Shown: piece after piece, positions 33,901 through 43,930 of the stretch | Position numbering within the stretch: the stretch's first letter is position 1 | Layout: every line of letters begins with the position of its first letter | Assembly (NCBI GenBank): GCA_029891345.1 | Contig: CM057009.1 | Location: 231,003,178-231,067,177, forward strand | DNA length: 64,000 nt | DNA from: Dryococelus australis | Taxonomy: Eukaryota; Arthropoda; Insecta; Phasmatodea; Phasmatidae | Direction of reading: 5' to 3' | Translations under genes and position numbers: made by a program | The notes under the pieces: generated by a model | What the model was told of the DNA's origin: nothing | The model's input: only the letters and a program-made list of their open reading frames with translations | The model's database searches: none

Positions 33901-36360
33901 ACACACCAAAAATGTTTTCCCCCGATAAATTATTATTAAACTAAAACACTTATATAGTTCGCTTATCGAGAGTTGAACTCCGGTGCTTCGCTTCGCAAAT
34001 TGGCTACCCTCGGTCATAGGCCTAGTCTCCACCAAACTATGCTGTGGCCAGTGATATCGGAGGAGGTGCTTCAGAGGAGAGAGCAGAGTATTAAGAACAA
34101 TGGCTTACGATGAACTAAAAATCGCGATTTTGAGCTGCGGCTGGAAGGACCTCTGCCCTGTTCACAGAGAGTGTTACGCCCCCTTCCCCAACCCCCTCCT
34201 CTAGCCCATAGCATGTCTTCGGGTATGCACCCCTCCCCCTCAAGACCCCTTGACCAGTGCATCGAGGGCTCTCTACTTGCCAGACACACTCTCAGGGCAG
34301 CAAATTTTGAACTTACCTGAAGGCATTAACCTGTTTTCAAAAACTGCCCTCTCCCCATAAATGTGAAGCGGACCAGCCTTCTTACCTACCCTCTACCCAC
34401 CAGACTTTCACTTTCGCCTGTCTGCTGACTTGTTCAGAAAGGGAGGTTTCTACTTTTCTCGAAACTCTGTGTTGTTTCGAGTGAATTAAAATTTCGCTAC
34501 CAAAGTCCCAATCATGAAATTATTTCCCTAAGTTTTAATTAATTTTAATTCCAAGAAATTATTTTTAATAAAATTAATTTCAATCACAATATATAAACCT
34601 TTCCTAAGAACCTGTTTTTATGTTTAATCCTGTAAACATTGAAGGCATTTTATCCTATTTTCCTGCAAACTTATTAACTTTAAGTTTGAAGTAATCCAGG
34701 TGTCTGTAAAAAAAATATTTCGTACAAGAGATTTTTTTCACTTGCTAAATTTTGTAGGTATTGAAAAACACTCATCATTAGATTTAAATAATACACACGT
34801 TAAACTTTTTTCAACCATTGAATAATTACTTTAAATAAACTCACGCTAAAACCAAATGTCTTTAAATTCATGGGAATGGAGAACATACATATTCTATTTG
34901 TTTGTAATATTTGTGCACAGCACAGAAAAATACGCATTTCACATGTAGATTTTTCCGTAAGCTTGCATTCGAGAATTTCGACTATATTAACATATAGGAA
35001 AATATATTACAATCTTGTTGAAATTAAAAATTCTATGTTAAGTAATAATTTGTTCCAAATTTATTGTAAACTTATAATTTATGTGTTTAAAAGCAGCATG
35101 CTCGCATAGTTTTCAACAGCGCGATGTGTTTGCAAAAAATACTGTGAACGAGGCATTCTAAAACCTCGTGGACAAAGCCAGGTAGTGGACGGCCGAGAGC
35201 CAAGATCTTGGGGAGCAGTGCAAAAATCAGGTTACAAGGACTAAAAAGGATGAAGTGTGGAGCAACGCGACACAATAGTCAGCGGCCGAGAGCTGGAACA
35301 GCATGCGGGCGAGACGAGAGTATGAGATGTGGTTCAGAGAAGAGCCACGAACATGCCACTATCCAAACCCACACCCCTTCCCACACTCGCTCTCCCTCCT
35401 GAACCACACTGCACATACGCTACTGTGTTTCAACTCTGCGTGCAGGCACGACCAGGAGGGTGACTAGTATGCACCATCAAATAAAGTTTACACCACCAGA
35501 AATTATTTATACCATCAAAATTTTTTTAAAATGAATTTAATAATGATTTTTCATATAAAACTGTTACTAGCAAGGGGAATACTGTTTTAGACTCTATATT
35601 AATAGAAGTAATTAATACTAACTAAACACACTCACATATTAAAAATAATAAAATTAAACTGAAATATTCTGGGAAACATCATTCTATTTCCAAGAACTGT
35701 ATCAGTTAAACACGAAATCCCATAGTAATCTAATCCGAGGAACCAATTCCGGGAAACATTATCCAAGTTCCAAGAAATATATCACATTTAAAATACATTC
35801 CAAACAACATTAGAATGGGATCATGCCCTAAATGTCTTAGCTGTAAAATTCCCCGAAATGTAATCCCAGTTCCAAGAATTATAATATTAAAAGCAATTAA
35901 ATAACACGAGACACAAATACGAACTTGAATTACAAATCAAATACAACTAGTAAACAACTAAACACGACGAATTGAATTACAAATCAAACACAACAAATTA
36001 ACACCTAAATGTGAATTTCCTATTAAACCAATCAATCACAAATACCAAATGAATTATAAATCAAACACACAACAACCCACCCAGACTGTCTTGAAAATAC
36101 GAATCTATCACAGATACCAATTGAAGTATTATAACATGTTATGGATTACCACCTAAATGTGAGTTACATCACATTTGAGAGCTATCAAACGCAACGAATT
36201 CTGTAATAAATAAAAGAAAACAAATGTAAGTGATAACCTCTCAAACATTAATCCAATGAAATGATAATCCAATCAACAAGTGGACTGGTTACACATCCAA
36301 ACACCATTGATATCGATATGTTTATTAAATAAAATAACAAATAAAATATTATTTAAAATA
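33901..36360. other. No recognisable gene
   Basis: Contains a more GC-rich stretch at 34.05-34.45 kb and another at 35.15-35.45 kb, each without a family motif on either strand, and AT-rich sequence between and after them. 35.6-36.3 kb has loosely repeated AATTACAAATCAAACAC-like segments. It may include the left end of M4, but I could not find its terminal repeat. Confidence 0.5.
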
Positions 36361-36367
36361 TTTTTAT

Positions 36368-37300
36368 TTAGTATAATAATTTTACAAATATTGTATTACA
36401 ATATTTTGAGATCTTTATTCTTGACCCACGATTCGTGTGCTTTTGAGTAGTCCCTCCATCGAACCAAGGACATATTTTTTTCCTTTTAATGATTTTATCA
36501 ATCAAATATGCATGTGGAGAAATAACTTGTTTCATTTTGTGTTCATAAAAATCGCCTTTTATAGGCTCTCCATCATAGGTTTCTAGGTAATACACTCTGG
36601 GAAATGATTGTCTAATTTAAACAATTTTAAATATTTCATAAAACCAATAAACTGTAAATTTTTCTAAAAGATTCCTTTATGTTTCGATATTCATATATAT
36701 TCACCCACTTTGAACTTTTGTTTTCTCTCATCGATTATTTTAACATTATTATAAATTGTTTTCATCAAAGTATTGTCTGTAACTTCTTTGGGTGCTATCT
36801 TGATGGTTCTATGATATCTGGAATTATAAAATTGAAGTATTTCAGGTAAAACATCCACAATTTGTAGGTCCCATTCAAAGTCAAATGCTTATATATTAAC
36901 TGCTTAATCAATATGTTGTATCGTTCCACAACACTGACTTTAAGATCTGAATACATTGTGTAGTGATTAATAACATAATCTGTTATTAGTTTCCGGAATG
37001 GTGGAGAAAACAATTTGGTTCCTCTGTGGGTTTCGAAATGTTCTTCATTGCATCACTAACATGTTTCCCAGTTTTGTTTTTCAAAGGTATAGCCCAACCA
37101 TATTTGGAATAAACATATATTATCCTTAAAATATATTTGTATCCCTTAATGTTTTTGGAAAGCAATGTCATTTCACACAATGTGGCTTGAAAAATATCAT
37201 TTAACCCCTTAGTAATAACTTTTCTTCTAGGATATCTTATCCTGGCTGGAGCGTGAAGTTCTTGAGCAATATTACTAAACTTTGTTGGTAATGTAACCAT
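36368..37300 (-). pseudogene. M4: retroviral-type integrase of Polinton, decayed
   Basis: Polintons use an rve-type (RNase H-fold, DDE) integrase for insertion. Seen on the minus strand: ARIRYPRRKVITKGLNDIFQ, NIKGYKYILRIIYVYSKYGW, AIPLKNKTGKHVSDAMKNI (all 37,000-37,300), then NHYTMYSDLKVSVVERYN (about 36,905-36,960), and a C-terminal part YYLETYDGEPIKGDFYEHKM with YLIDKIIKRK (36,500-36,595), the chromodomain-like tail of these enzymes. Active-site positions are gone: in the first segment the residue after FQA is T40 and the one before VYSK is Y62, both aspartate in active relatives; the glutamate region is shifted out of frame. The start ATG abuts the stop of the unknown protein upstream, as in a compact element. 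Confidence 0.88.
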
Positions 37301-37301
37301 C

Positions 37302-38007
37302 TTATTTCAGCTCTTCAATAATATAATAAATTTTGTTTGTATGTGAATTATTACCAGATTCTCTTACTGCGATGAGTAGTTGTAATCTATCGACCAACTC
37401 ATTAGGATTGTTCCAATGTACAGGAGAAAACCGTTCACCAATTTCATATTTATATATTCCACTTTCAACACTATCTCCTGTTAAATGTAGTTTTAAATAG
37501 CTTTCATCTCCTAAATGGTTATTTGTGTTCATACAGCGAGAAGTTCATGTTTCTTTAAATTTATGTCGGAATATCCATTTGGAATGTTTTCAGTAATAAT
37601 TCAAACAAACCTTCACTCACATCAATTACATAAACACCTATTTTAATTCTATTGTCAGACAAAAATGTAATTACCGAATCTTCCAGAAACCATGTATTTC
37701 AATTTCGATATACACCAAATGTGGTATTGCGCGTACGTGAAGTGTGTTTTAAAACTAAATAACGACATGTTAAATGAGAAAGGGGTTGCTTTCTTTTTCT
37801 TTAAGTGTTCTTCTTTTTCCAATTTAATTTCTAAATGTGTTTCATGAGGCATATTCAACACAGAATGTAATACGTCCATTTATTAGTAACAGGTTTAAAT
37901 ACTTCTCCATTTGAAACATACTGTTCCATACGGGCTCATTTGGCTTGTAAATATTTCTCCTTCACAGCAGATATAACATTATGTAATTCCGAAGCAGAGG
38001 CAGACAT
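37302..38007 (-). pseudogene. M4: conserved Polinton protein of unknown function
   Basis: Best preserved of three copies. Seen on the minus strand from the ATG at 38,007: MSASASELHNVISAVKEKYL, EVFKPVT, then HSVLNMPHETHLEIKLEKEE (37,820-37,870), a frame change into TFLSDNRIKIGVYVIDVSEG and LFELLLKT (about 37,575-37,660), INLKKHELL, and a final segment with HWNNPNELVDRLQLLIAVRE and NKIYYIIEELK (37,302-37,420). Blocks and order match M1 (1,466-2,330). Two or three frame breaks and one early stop. It stands between integrase and ATPase on one strand. Known only as a recurrent Polinton protein, to my recollection; no enzymatic motif is visible. The C-terminal NELVDRL block looks like a small helical domain and is the part shared with the M3 finger protein. 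Confidence 0.72.
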
Positions 38008-38202
38008 GTTTGATTATATTACAATTAAATTCCAGCAATTTATATATTAATTAAGTCGTTGCTTTTCGAACTGCTACAGTAGGTCCACTAAACACTACAC
38101 TAGATCGAATAGTTTGTGCGTTTTTATTTTATCGACTTTAAAAAAAAGATCTAATTTATATATAGTTTTAACTCTCAAATCATTAATAAGATAATATATG
38201 TG

Positions 38203-38480
38203 TTAACAAATCATTTTTTTTCTCGGATTTGTTTGTGTTAGTAAACTATATTTTTTATTAATCAATACATCACATATATATTTTGTTATTTCTTCCATTC
38301 GTGTTTCAACTTGTTTTGTAATACTGGTGCATATCACTTCATTAATTACAACTCTTAAACTATCTTGCATTTCTGCAAGTTGTTTTGTAGAAATTATGTT
38401 TGTCACATCATAAAAATAGTTTCTAAATCCATTTAAATGTTCTTCTATTCTAATTCAATACTCTTTAAATCATTACTAAT
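38203..38480 (-). pseudogene. M4: small coiled-coil protein remnant, unrecognised
   Basis: The minus strand reads EEHLNGFRNYFYDVTNIIST, KQLAEMQDSLRVVINEVICT and TKQVETRMEEITKYICDVLI in one frame. Heptad-like spacing of hydrophobic residues suggests a coiled coil. It lies between the unknown protein and the ATPase on the same strand. I do not know its family; a fibre or scaffold role would be guesswork. Confidence 0.4.
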
Positions 38481-38813
38481 ATTGGTTAAAGTGTTTGCTA
38501 TTATAATCATTGTTATTTCCATCAACTAGCATTATTAATTTCTCTTGGATATAGCTCGATTGCGATTTAAACACGTTTACCGTGATGGTGTTTGTCTTCC
38601 ACGTAACGTTTATTTGCCGCATCAGTATCTTTCACAGCCATCCCCACATTATGTAATATATGTCCGTTCAAATCACAATTCCCATAGCGATTTTCGGTTA
38701 AACAACTATGGTAATGTTTTTTGGGTTTGATACCACTATGTCCAAATTTTTAAATACGAATTATTCTTGCTTGGGAAAGAAAAAAACTGTCAAATCCAGA
38801 CCTATATCTGCTT

Positions 38814-39420
38814 TTATATAGGGTAAGTGTCGGTATAATCACCAGAAAACCGTATTAGTTTTTCCAACAGTAAAAATACAAATTTGAATTTTGTAAATGT
38901 CATATCGCCTAAAACATAGACTTTGTAAATATCTTGCAGGTTCATGTTATCCTTTTTAAACACAATTATAATATTTGCATTATCGTGCAAAGTATGTTTT
39001 GGAATACGTGAGTAACTTTGTGATAGATAAAAACAATCAACGTTTGAATGTTGACCAAAACCAAAATATTGCTGTATTTCACCCTGCGGTTCGCACCCAG
39101 CATCATCAAAAATAAATACAGAATTGGGTAATTCTTCATTCGGAGGCAAGATATCTTCTTTATTTGTAAAAGGGAGATAAGGCATACCTTCAATTAGTGA
39201 TAAATTACTCGCTATACATTGATATTTCTCTTGTATTGTTTTAGAAAACACAAATATGTTTTCAAACTTAAGCCCATTTCGATGTTCCAACAGCAGCATA
39301 ATAACACACATTTTTCCACATGAAGAAAGGCAGTTTATTATACAGTGTATATATTTGATGGTAAAAGAATTCCATATTTCTGTTCAGTTATGTTTTATTT
39401 CGTATGTACAATTAAAGGAA
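38814..39420 (-). pseudogene. M4: packaging ATPase, decayed Walker A
   Basis: Long open frame (38,814-39,311) preceded by a broken N-terminus. Seen: TEQKYGILLP (about 39,360-39,390), then, in another frame, CLSSCGKMCVIM at the Walker A position (about 39,290-39,330; the GPxGxGKT pattern is lost, with M in place of the threonine), FVFSKTIQEKYQ, NKEDILPPNEELPNSVFIFD with Walker B FIFDD, GFGQHSNVDCFYLSQSYSRI, PKHTLHDNANIIIVFKKDN and DMTFTKFKF. The segment after Walker B is intact. AT-rich codons and shared wording with the ATPase at 11.2 kb place it in the M2 lineage rather than with M1. Confidence 0.92.
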
Positions 39421-39550
39421 GATGTATATTTTTCTTTTACAGCCTTAATTTTTACAGTATTACAATACAATACCCAGTAGGAGATGGAAGTGTGAAAAAG
39501 TGATGCAGCAGGAAGAGGTGATAATGGAATCTTTACTGAAATGAGCCCTC

Positions 39551-39895
39551 ATGAATGTGGATTTGGAACTATTTGCAAGCAAATTGAAAATACTTAGTAT
39601 TAGAGCAGTATTTATGAGAGTTTATTTGCCCCCTAAACACAAGAGACACTGATATTCTGTAATTAATCTGGACATGACAGCTGGGCCTGGCATGCACTGG
39701 GTAGCTTATGTAAAAAAGGGTAAACATGCAGACTATTTCGAGAGTTTTAGGAATTCGTGCACTCCCCCCGAAATGCGCGAACATTTCAATATACCAAATT
39801 ATTGTACAATCGCAAAATGGAGCATCTGCATAACACAGGGAAATGTGGACGTTTGTGCCTTTATTCCTGGCTTGCTCGTACAAGAAATTGAATAA
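39551..39895 (+). pseudogene. M4: adenain-like maturation protease with one internal stop
   Basis: From the ATG at 39,551 the plus strand reads MNVDLELFASKLKILSIRAV, FMRVYLPPKHKRH, a stop, VINLDMTAGPGMHWVAYVKK, HADYFESFRN, PPEMREHFNIP and a C-terminal NVDVCAFIPGLLVQE, then a stop. This matches the C5 protease pattern: histidine in GMHWV, an acidic residue in YFESF (glutamate where Polintons usually have aspartate) and the cysteine in DVCAF, where the following glycine of the usual CG pair is alanine. The expected glutamine of the oxyanion region is not evident. One in-frame stop and otherwise a single frame make it one of the better kept genes here. Base composition is balanced, unlike the ATPase 100 bp to its left. 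Confidence 0.87.
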
Positions 39896-39904
39896 AATGA
39901 GTAT

Positions 39905-40200
39905 GCACTGTGAGGAAACCATTAGTCAAATCAATAACACTTACCTTGATGGGCCATAGCTCTGAGCTGTGTGAGGTACATTTTCCACCACTCGGCCTGG
40001 AGGAGGAATGGAGTATAGGCCTTGTAGATTTTCAAATCTTCAATTCGATACCGAACATCGATGAAAAAATCTGCAAGCTGTACCTCGTAAAAAGTGGCAA
40101 TGTTTCCAATGAGTTGTCGCTGCCATAGACTCTTATGAAATAAACAACATTGCAAGGTACATTGAAGATTGACTGACCCCCTCCCCCCTCTGACAAAGAA
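39905..40200 (+). pseudogene. M4: minor capsid (penton-type) protein, N-terminal fragment
   Basis: Seen: ITLTLMGHSSELCEVHFPPL, EEEWSIGLVDFQIFNSIPNI (39,940-40,065), a frame change, then SYEINNIARYIED (about 40,125-40,165). GHSS-L...FPP-L....IGLVxFxxxNSIPNI followed by SYEIxxIxxYI is the pattern I know from Polinton minor capsid proteins. The remaining two thirds, whose end is seen in M2 at 13.3 kb, are deleted. It sits directly after the protease and before the major capsid gene. Confidence 0.68.
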
Positions 40201-40289
40201 CTTGAACTATGTGGAACTCCTAATAGGTCCAATCCAGCATCCACGAAAATAAAGAGCAATGGAATTCTTCACCTGATCGACTGTATCTC

Positions 40290-41241
40290 ATACTTTCTCA
40301 ATGTGTCGAGGTGGACCAGTCGCGAAATGTGGGCATAAACTCAACGATCAAATATTACCATTCACTAATGCCGAATGAGCTGCCTGCAGCCAAGATGGCA
40401 GGCTGGATAATCGAAGATAACTATAGTGTTTCCATCTATTCCGAAGACCATTTCGAAGTATGCATTCTGCTATCAATGCTATTGGGATTTGCCAAATACT
40501 ACAAACAAATTATCTTCAGTTCGTAGTAGGAACTGGTCCTGCTCCTAGCCAATACACATGTGGAAACCATTGTGGATACAGGCGAAAACCTGGAGGTGGT
40601 GAAACTGAAACTACAGTCTATCGAATGGATGGTGTATCATATGCAATTGAGCAATGCAGAATGCATAAAAATGTTGCATAATGTGGAATATGGCAAAAAC
40701 ATCGATGTGGCTTTCAGGTCATGGAGTTGTGATACATACCCAGATTGCTAGACAGTCAGTGTCTCGACTCGATTGTGAAATCCAGCTTTGCTTCTGAGAA
40801 ACTGACATATATTATCATTGGGCTACAGACCAGAAGGCAACACAATGTAAGAGTGAGCCATTCGCAGTTCGTCACATGTCAAATGGAAAATATGAAAATA
40901 TTTTTGAATAGCAAAAGCTACCCGTACATTTACATGAATATGAACCTGGAAATGGACAGTACATGCTGGCATACCAGATGTATGCTCAATTCCAAAATTC
41001 ATATTATGATCACATCCATTCCACGATATTGAGTCCTGATACTTTCAAGAGTTTGGCCCCACTCATGGTATTCGATCTTAGTAAACAGGACGAGCATATT
41101 ACATCCAACGTGATTGACTGCAAGATCTAACTCTCTACCCATGGAAATATGCCTGCTAACACATATGCATTCTGCCTGACACTTCACGACTGGCTTGTAT
41201 CGTACAATTGCCGAGACAAGGCCATGAAAGTAATGTCATGA
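40290..41241 (+). pseudogene. MCP: M4: double-jelly-roll major capsid protein, decayed, N-terminal part short
   Basis: Seen on the plus strand: MPNELPAAKMAGWIIEDNYS, LLGFAKYYKQIIFSS (about 40,478-40,525), two stops, ELVLLLANTHVETIVDTGEN (about 40,530-40,590), LKLQSIEWMVYHMQLSNAEC (about 40,605-40,665), YIIIGLQTRRQHNV (about 40,810-40,850), MENMKIFLNSKSYPYIYMNM, then in a third frame SLAPLMVFDLSKQDEHI (about 41,050-41,100) and ANTYAFCLTLHDWLVSYN, stop at 41,239. The blocks IExxV, IEW, IxGLQT, NSxxYPY, PLMVFDxSxQ and AxCLxLHD are those of insect Polinton major capsid proteins. The M2 copy shows VIVGFQ and PLYVIDC in the same order. The first ~100-150 residues are not seen. Confidence 0.82.
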
Positions 41242-41539
41242 GCACAGCTGAGAATATAGCTGTTCAAACAACATAACTGTTTATTCGTTTTCGAATGTAG
41301 TTAACTTCAAGGTTCGATAAGGTGCTGATACAACATAACGGAAGGGTGTATGTCAAGTGGTGGGTTTCCCTCCAAGCTTCAATTCCAATAAAAACTAATT
41401 TTAAATAAAAATACTTAATTTGACAAATAAAACAAAATTATTAAATATTACAATTTAAGTTCTTTGTAGGAATGGTCAATGTTACCATTTGATAAAGTTC
41501 GATATCAGGCAGCATAGTTGATACTGCCTATGTGTGATG

Positions 41540-42425
41540 AAAAATATAATCCAACATGGATGATGCCAACAGCACGACCTATATAGTTCAAAAACATAAA
41601 CAAATATGGCTGTCACCAAGTGGTAAATAAGTGATGAGAATATGCGAAATCTAACATTGTAGTCGAAAGAATGTGAGGGAAAAACTGTTAAACAAATGGC
41701 AATAAAAAGACAATACAGAGGACAGCACCTATCAAGATGGCGGACACCTACCAAGATGACAGACTACATTGACCAACATGGCTGCCTCCAGTAACATATA
41801 AAATAAATGACGAACGAAAAAACAAATATGGCCATCTCCAGTAACATATATAAAAATTGACGAACGAAAAAATAATTCGGCTGGCCCAGTAATATTTTAT
41901 GATGAACGAAAAAACAAATTCGGCAGCATACAATAGAGTAATTAAAGGTTGAGGGGGGTGGGTGTCAGTTTTCTGATAGATGTGATGTTGGGGGACCTCT
42001 TAAATGTAAGTTTTAAAATAAAATTTCACATAAATTTTAATAAATTTTGTGTATGTTTTTAGAATATTTTAGGTGAAATGGGGCATTTTAAGGGAAAAAG
42101 ATAATTGTTAAGGGAAATGGATATCAGGGGCTAGATTAAAATTGTTTTCAAAAATGTTTTTAATATTTTTTTGTATTTTAAAAATAGTTTTTAAAGTATT
42201 GTAAATAATTTCTAATGTTTCCATCCAATACAATTTTTGGATTTTTTAATTTTATAGACATTTTTGGGATTTTTTCGGATTTTGGGGTCAAAGGTCATCC
42301 GGGTCATGGTCCAAGGTCAAGATCAAGGTCACATGAATCTAAGATGGTGGATGGGGCGTAACAACATGGCAGCTGTCTCGGCTTCTGCAGTCCGACGCCC
42401 CACCCCCTTGCTCCAGAATCCCTAA
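41540..42425 (+). repeat. Dispersed repeat family R1, copy d
   Basis: Contains three tandem variants of ATGGCTGCCTCCAGTAACAT with GACGAACGAAAAA (41,779-41,935), an A/T-rich middle, GGGGTCAAAGGTCA at 42,284-42,297, CAAGGTCAAGATCAAGGTCA, and ends with GGGGCGTAACAACATGGCAG and GACGCCCCACCCCCTTG. Ends match copy c; starts match copy a. Confidence 0.72.
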
Positions 42426-42429
42426 ATCT

Positions 42430-43325
42430 TACTACTTATGCAATTGCTTTACTATTTCATCACAGTAAACTTACTGTGTAACACGAAATCAACTTATTAA
42501 ACGAACAGAAATAACGAGCTGAGAGTAGCTGTTGTCAAATATATTTCCACAAGGAATTTTGTCAGATAAATAAAAACAAAGGAAAAAGAAAACCCAAAAT
42601 TAAAGAACATATATTATTGAACGGGGAAAACGTGAACAAAGGAAATCCCTAATTAAGACAGCACAGACGAGCAAAGAGACGAATAACAATAATAATTTTG
42701 CACAGTTATTTGCATTTGAAGAAGAAATGTGGTCCTGGGTGGGACATCAGCGAAGAGATTTGACGATAGTGGAGCATGCGAGATGGCAGTTGACGAGCGT
42801 TTTGGGCTGTGTGGGCAGACGAGAGGGCATGCTACTCGACGATGTGCTATTGTGCATAAGGGTGTTCGCAGCACTCGAGAACATTCGAGACTTGTGGAAT
42901 TTGGGCACTGTATGAATGTGTTAGTGTTTATAATAGAACTGTCAAACATGAACTCATAATGAGTAAAATACTTTAATAGGTTTTGACTCAGTTTATTAGG
43001 ACTGATTTTAGTAATCTGCTTGCATTGATTTCTTTGAGGTGATTGTGAATTTTATTGATTGCGTTAATCAGCTTTAAATAGCAAATAATAGCTATTTATT
43101 GGTGAGATGTTAAACCGATAGTATTTTTTTTGTAGTGGTTGTTCATAAATTGTAATTTTTTTATTCATACTTATGTTAAATTGCGATCTTCGTCCTTTAA
43201 AGAACCTGGCTAAGCCCATAGAATTAGCGACTTTGTAACAATATTTTATAATTTTGTTTTATCTATTTAACGCTTTAACCAATTTCAACCTAACTTTCAT
43301 TGCTGACATTATCTATTAAAACATT
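42430..43325. other. No recognisable gene
   Basis: A short GC-richer stretch (about 42,730-42,905) is open on both strands without motif; the rest is AT-rich. Nothing I can assign. Confidence 0.5.
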
Positions 43326-43930
43326 GTAATCAGAACCTTTTTTTGGGCATATTAGTACGATATCGCCAAATGAGCCAATAAGGTTCTTACGGCTAAACTC
43401 GGAAAACTCTCAAATAGTTTTCACCCAATTCTTTACATGAGTAGATCTATGGTAAGCCATGTAAACTAACATGATTCAGTGGCTCATAACCGTATCTTGA
43501 AAATGATGACGCCTTTAATAATTCAGGTCAGTAAACCTCATCTACCAAAACACTAGAGAGATTACATCCATGTTGATGCTCCAAATCATACCTCCGTAAT
43601 ACAGTTGGTTGAACGCTAGCATATGATATTACCTTTTCTGGGATCGAGGCCCAGGTAAGGCATGTATGACGGCAGTACAACATCTAAGAATTGGATTTAA
43701 AAACTGATATTATTGTTTATCTGCCATTTTAAATGATATCACTAAATGAAGTAACAAGCTTTAAAACAAATCTCGGAAACTACTCAAACGTTTTCCCCTC
43801 CAAATTTCGCATGCAAGTGATAATTACTTAGGAAATTTAAAACAATGCAAAGTAAATGTAGAAGCAATTTTTTTAATGGTGGGCATATAAATATGTTATG
43901 TTATTTGCCTCTATCAACCTTATTGACCAA
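43326..43930. repeat. Decayed ~280-bp satellite-like repeats, left block
   Basis: Contains GGAAAACTCTCAAATAGTTT, then GGTAAGCCATGTAAACTAAC and ATGATTCAGTGGCTCA (43,450-43,490), the same succession as in units at 45.6, 46.0, 47.5-48.4 and 51.5-52.1 kb. The block ends where the Helitron enters at 43,931. Confidence 0.68.
43591..43662 (+). repeat. tRNA-derived short repeat remnant
   Basis: CTCCGTAATACAGTTGGTTG, AACGCTAGCATATGATATTA and CTGGGATCGAGGCCCAG resemble a tRNA with A box, anticodon arm and B box. A related copy is at about 52,210-52,282 (CAGTTGATAGTACGCTAGCT, GGGTTAAGAGTCC). Too degraded to name the parent tRNA. Confidence 0.5.

Noticed and set aside
33960..34025. tRNA-like word GAGAGTTGAACTCCGGTGC
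   Set aside because: Resembles a T arm on the minus strand, but no matching A box or anticodon arm could be placed.
36368..37300. LTR retrotransposon origin of the integrase
   Set aside because: No gag, protease of aspartic type, or reverse transcriptase nearby; flanked instead by Polinton-specific genes in the expected order.
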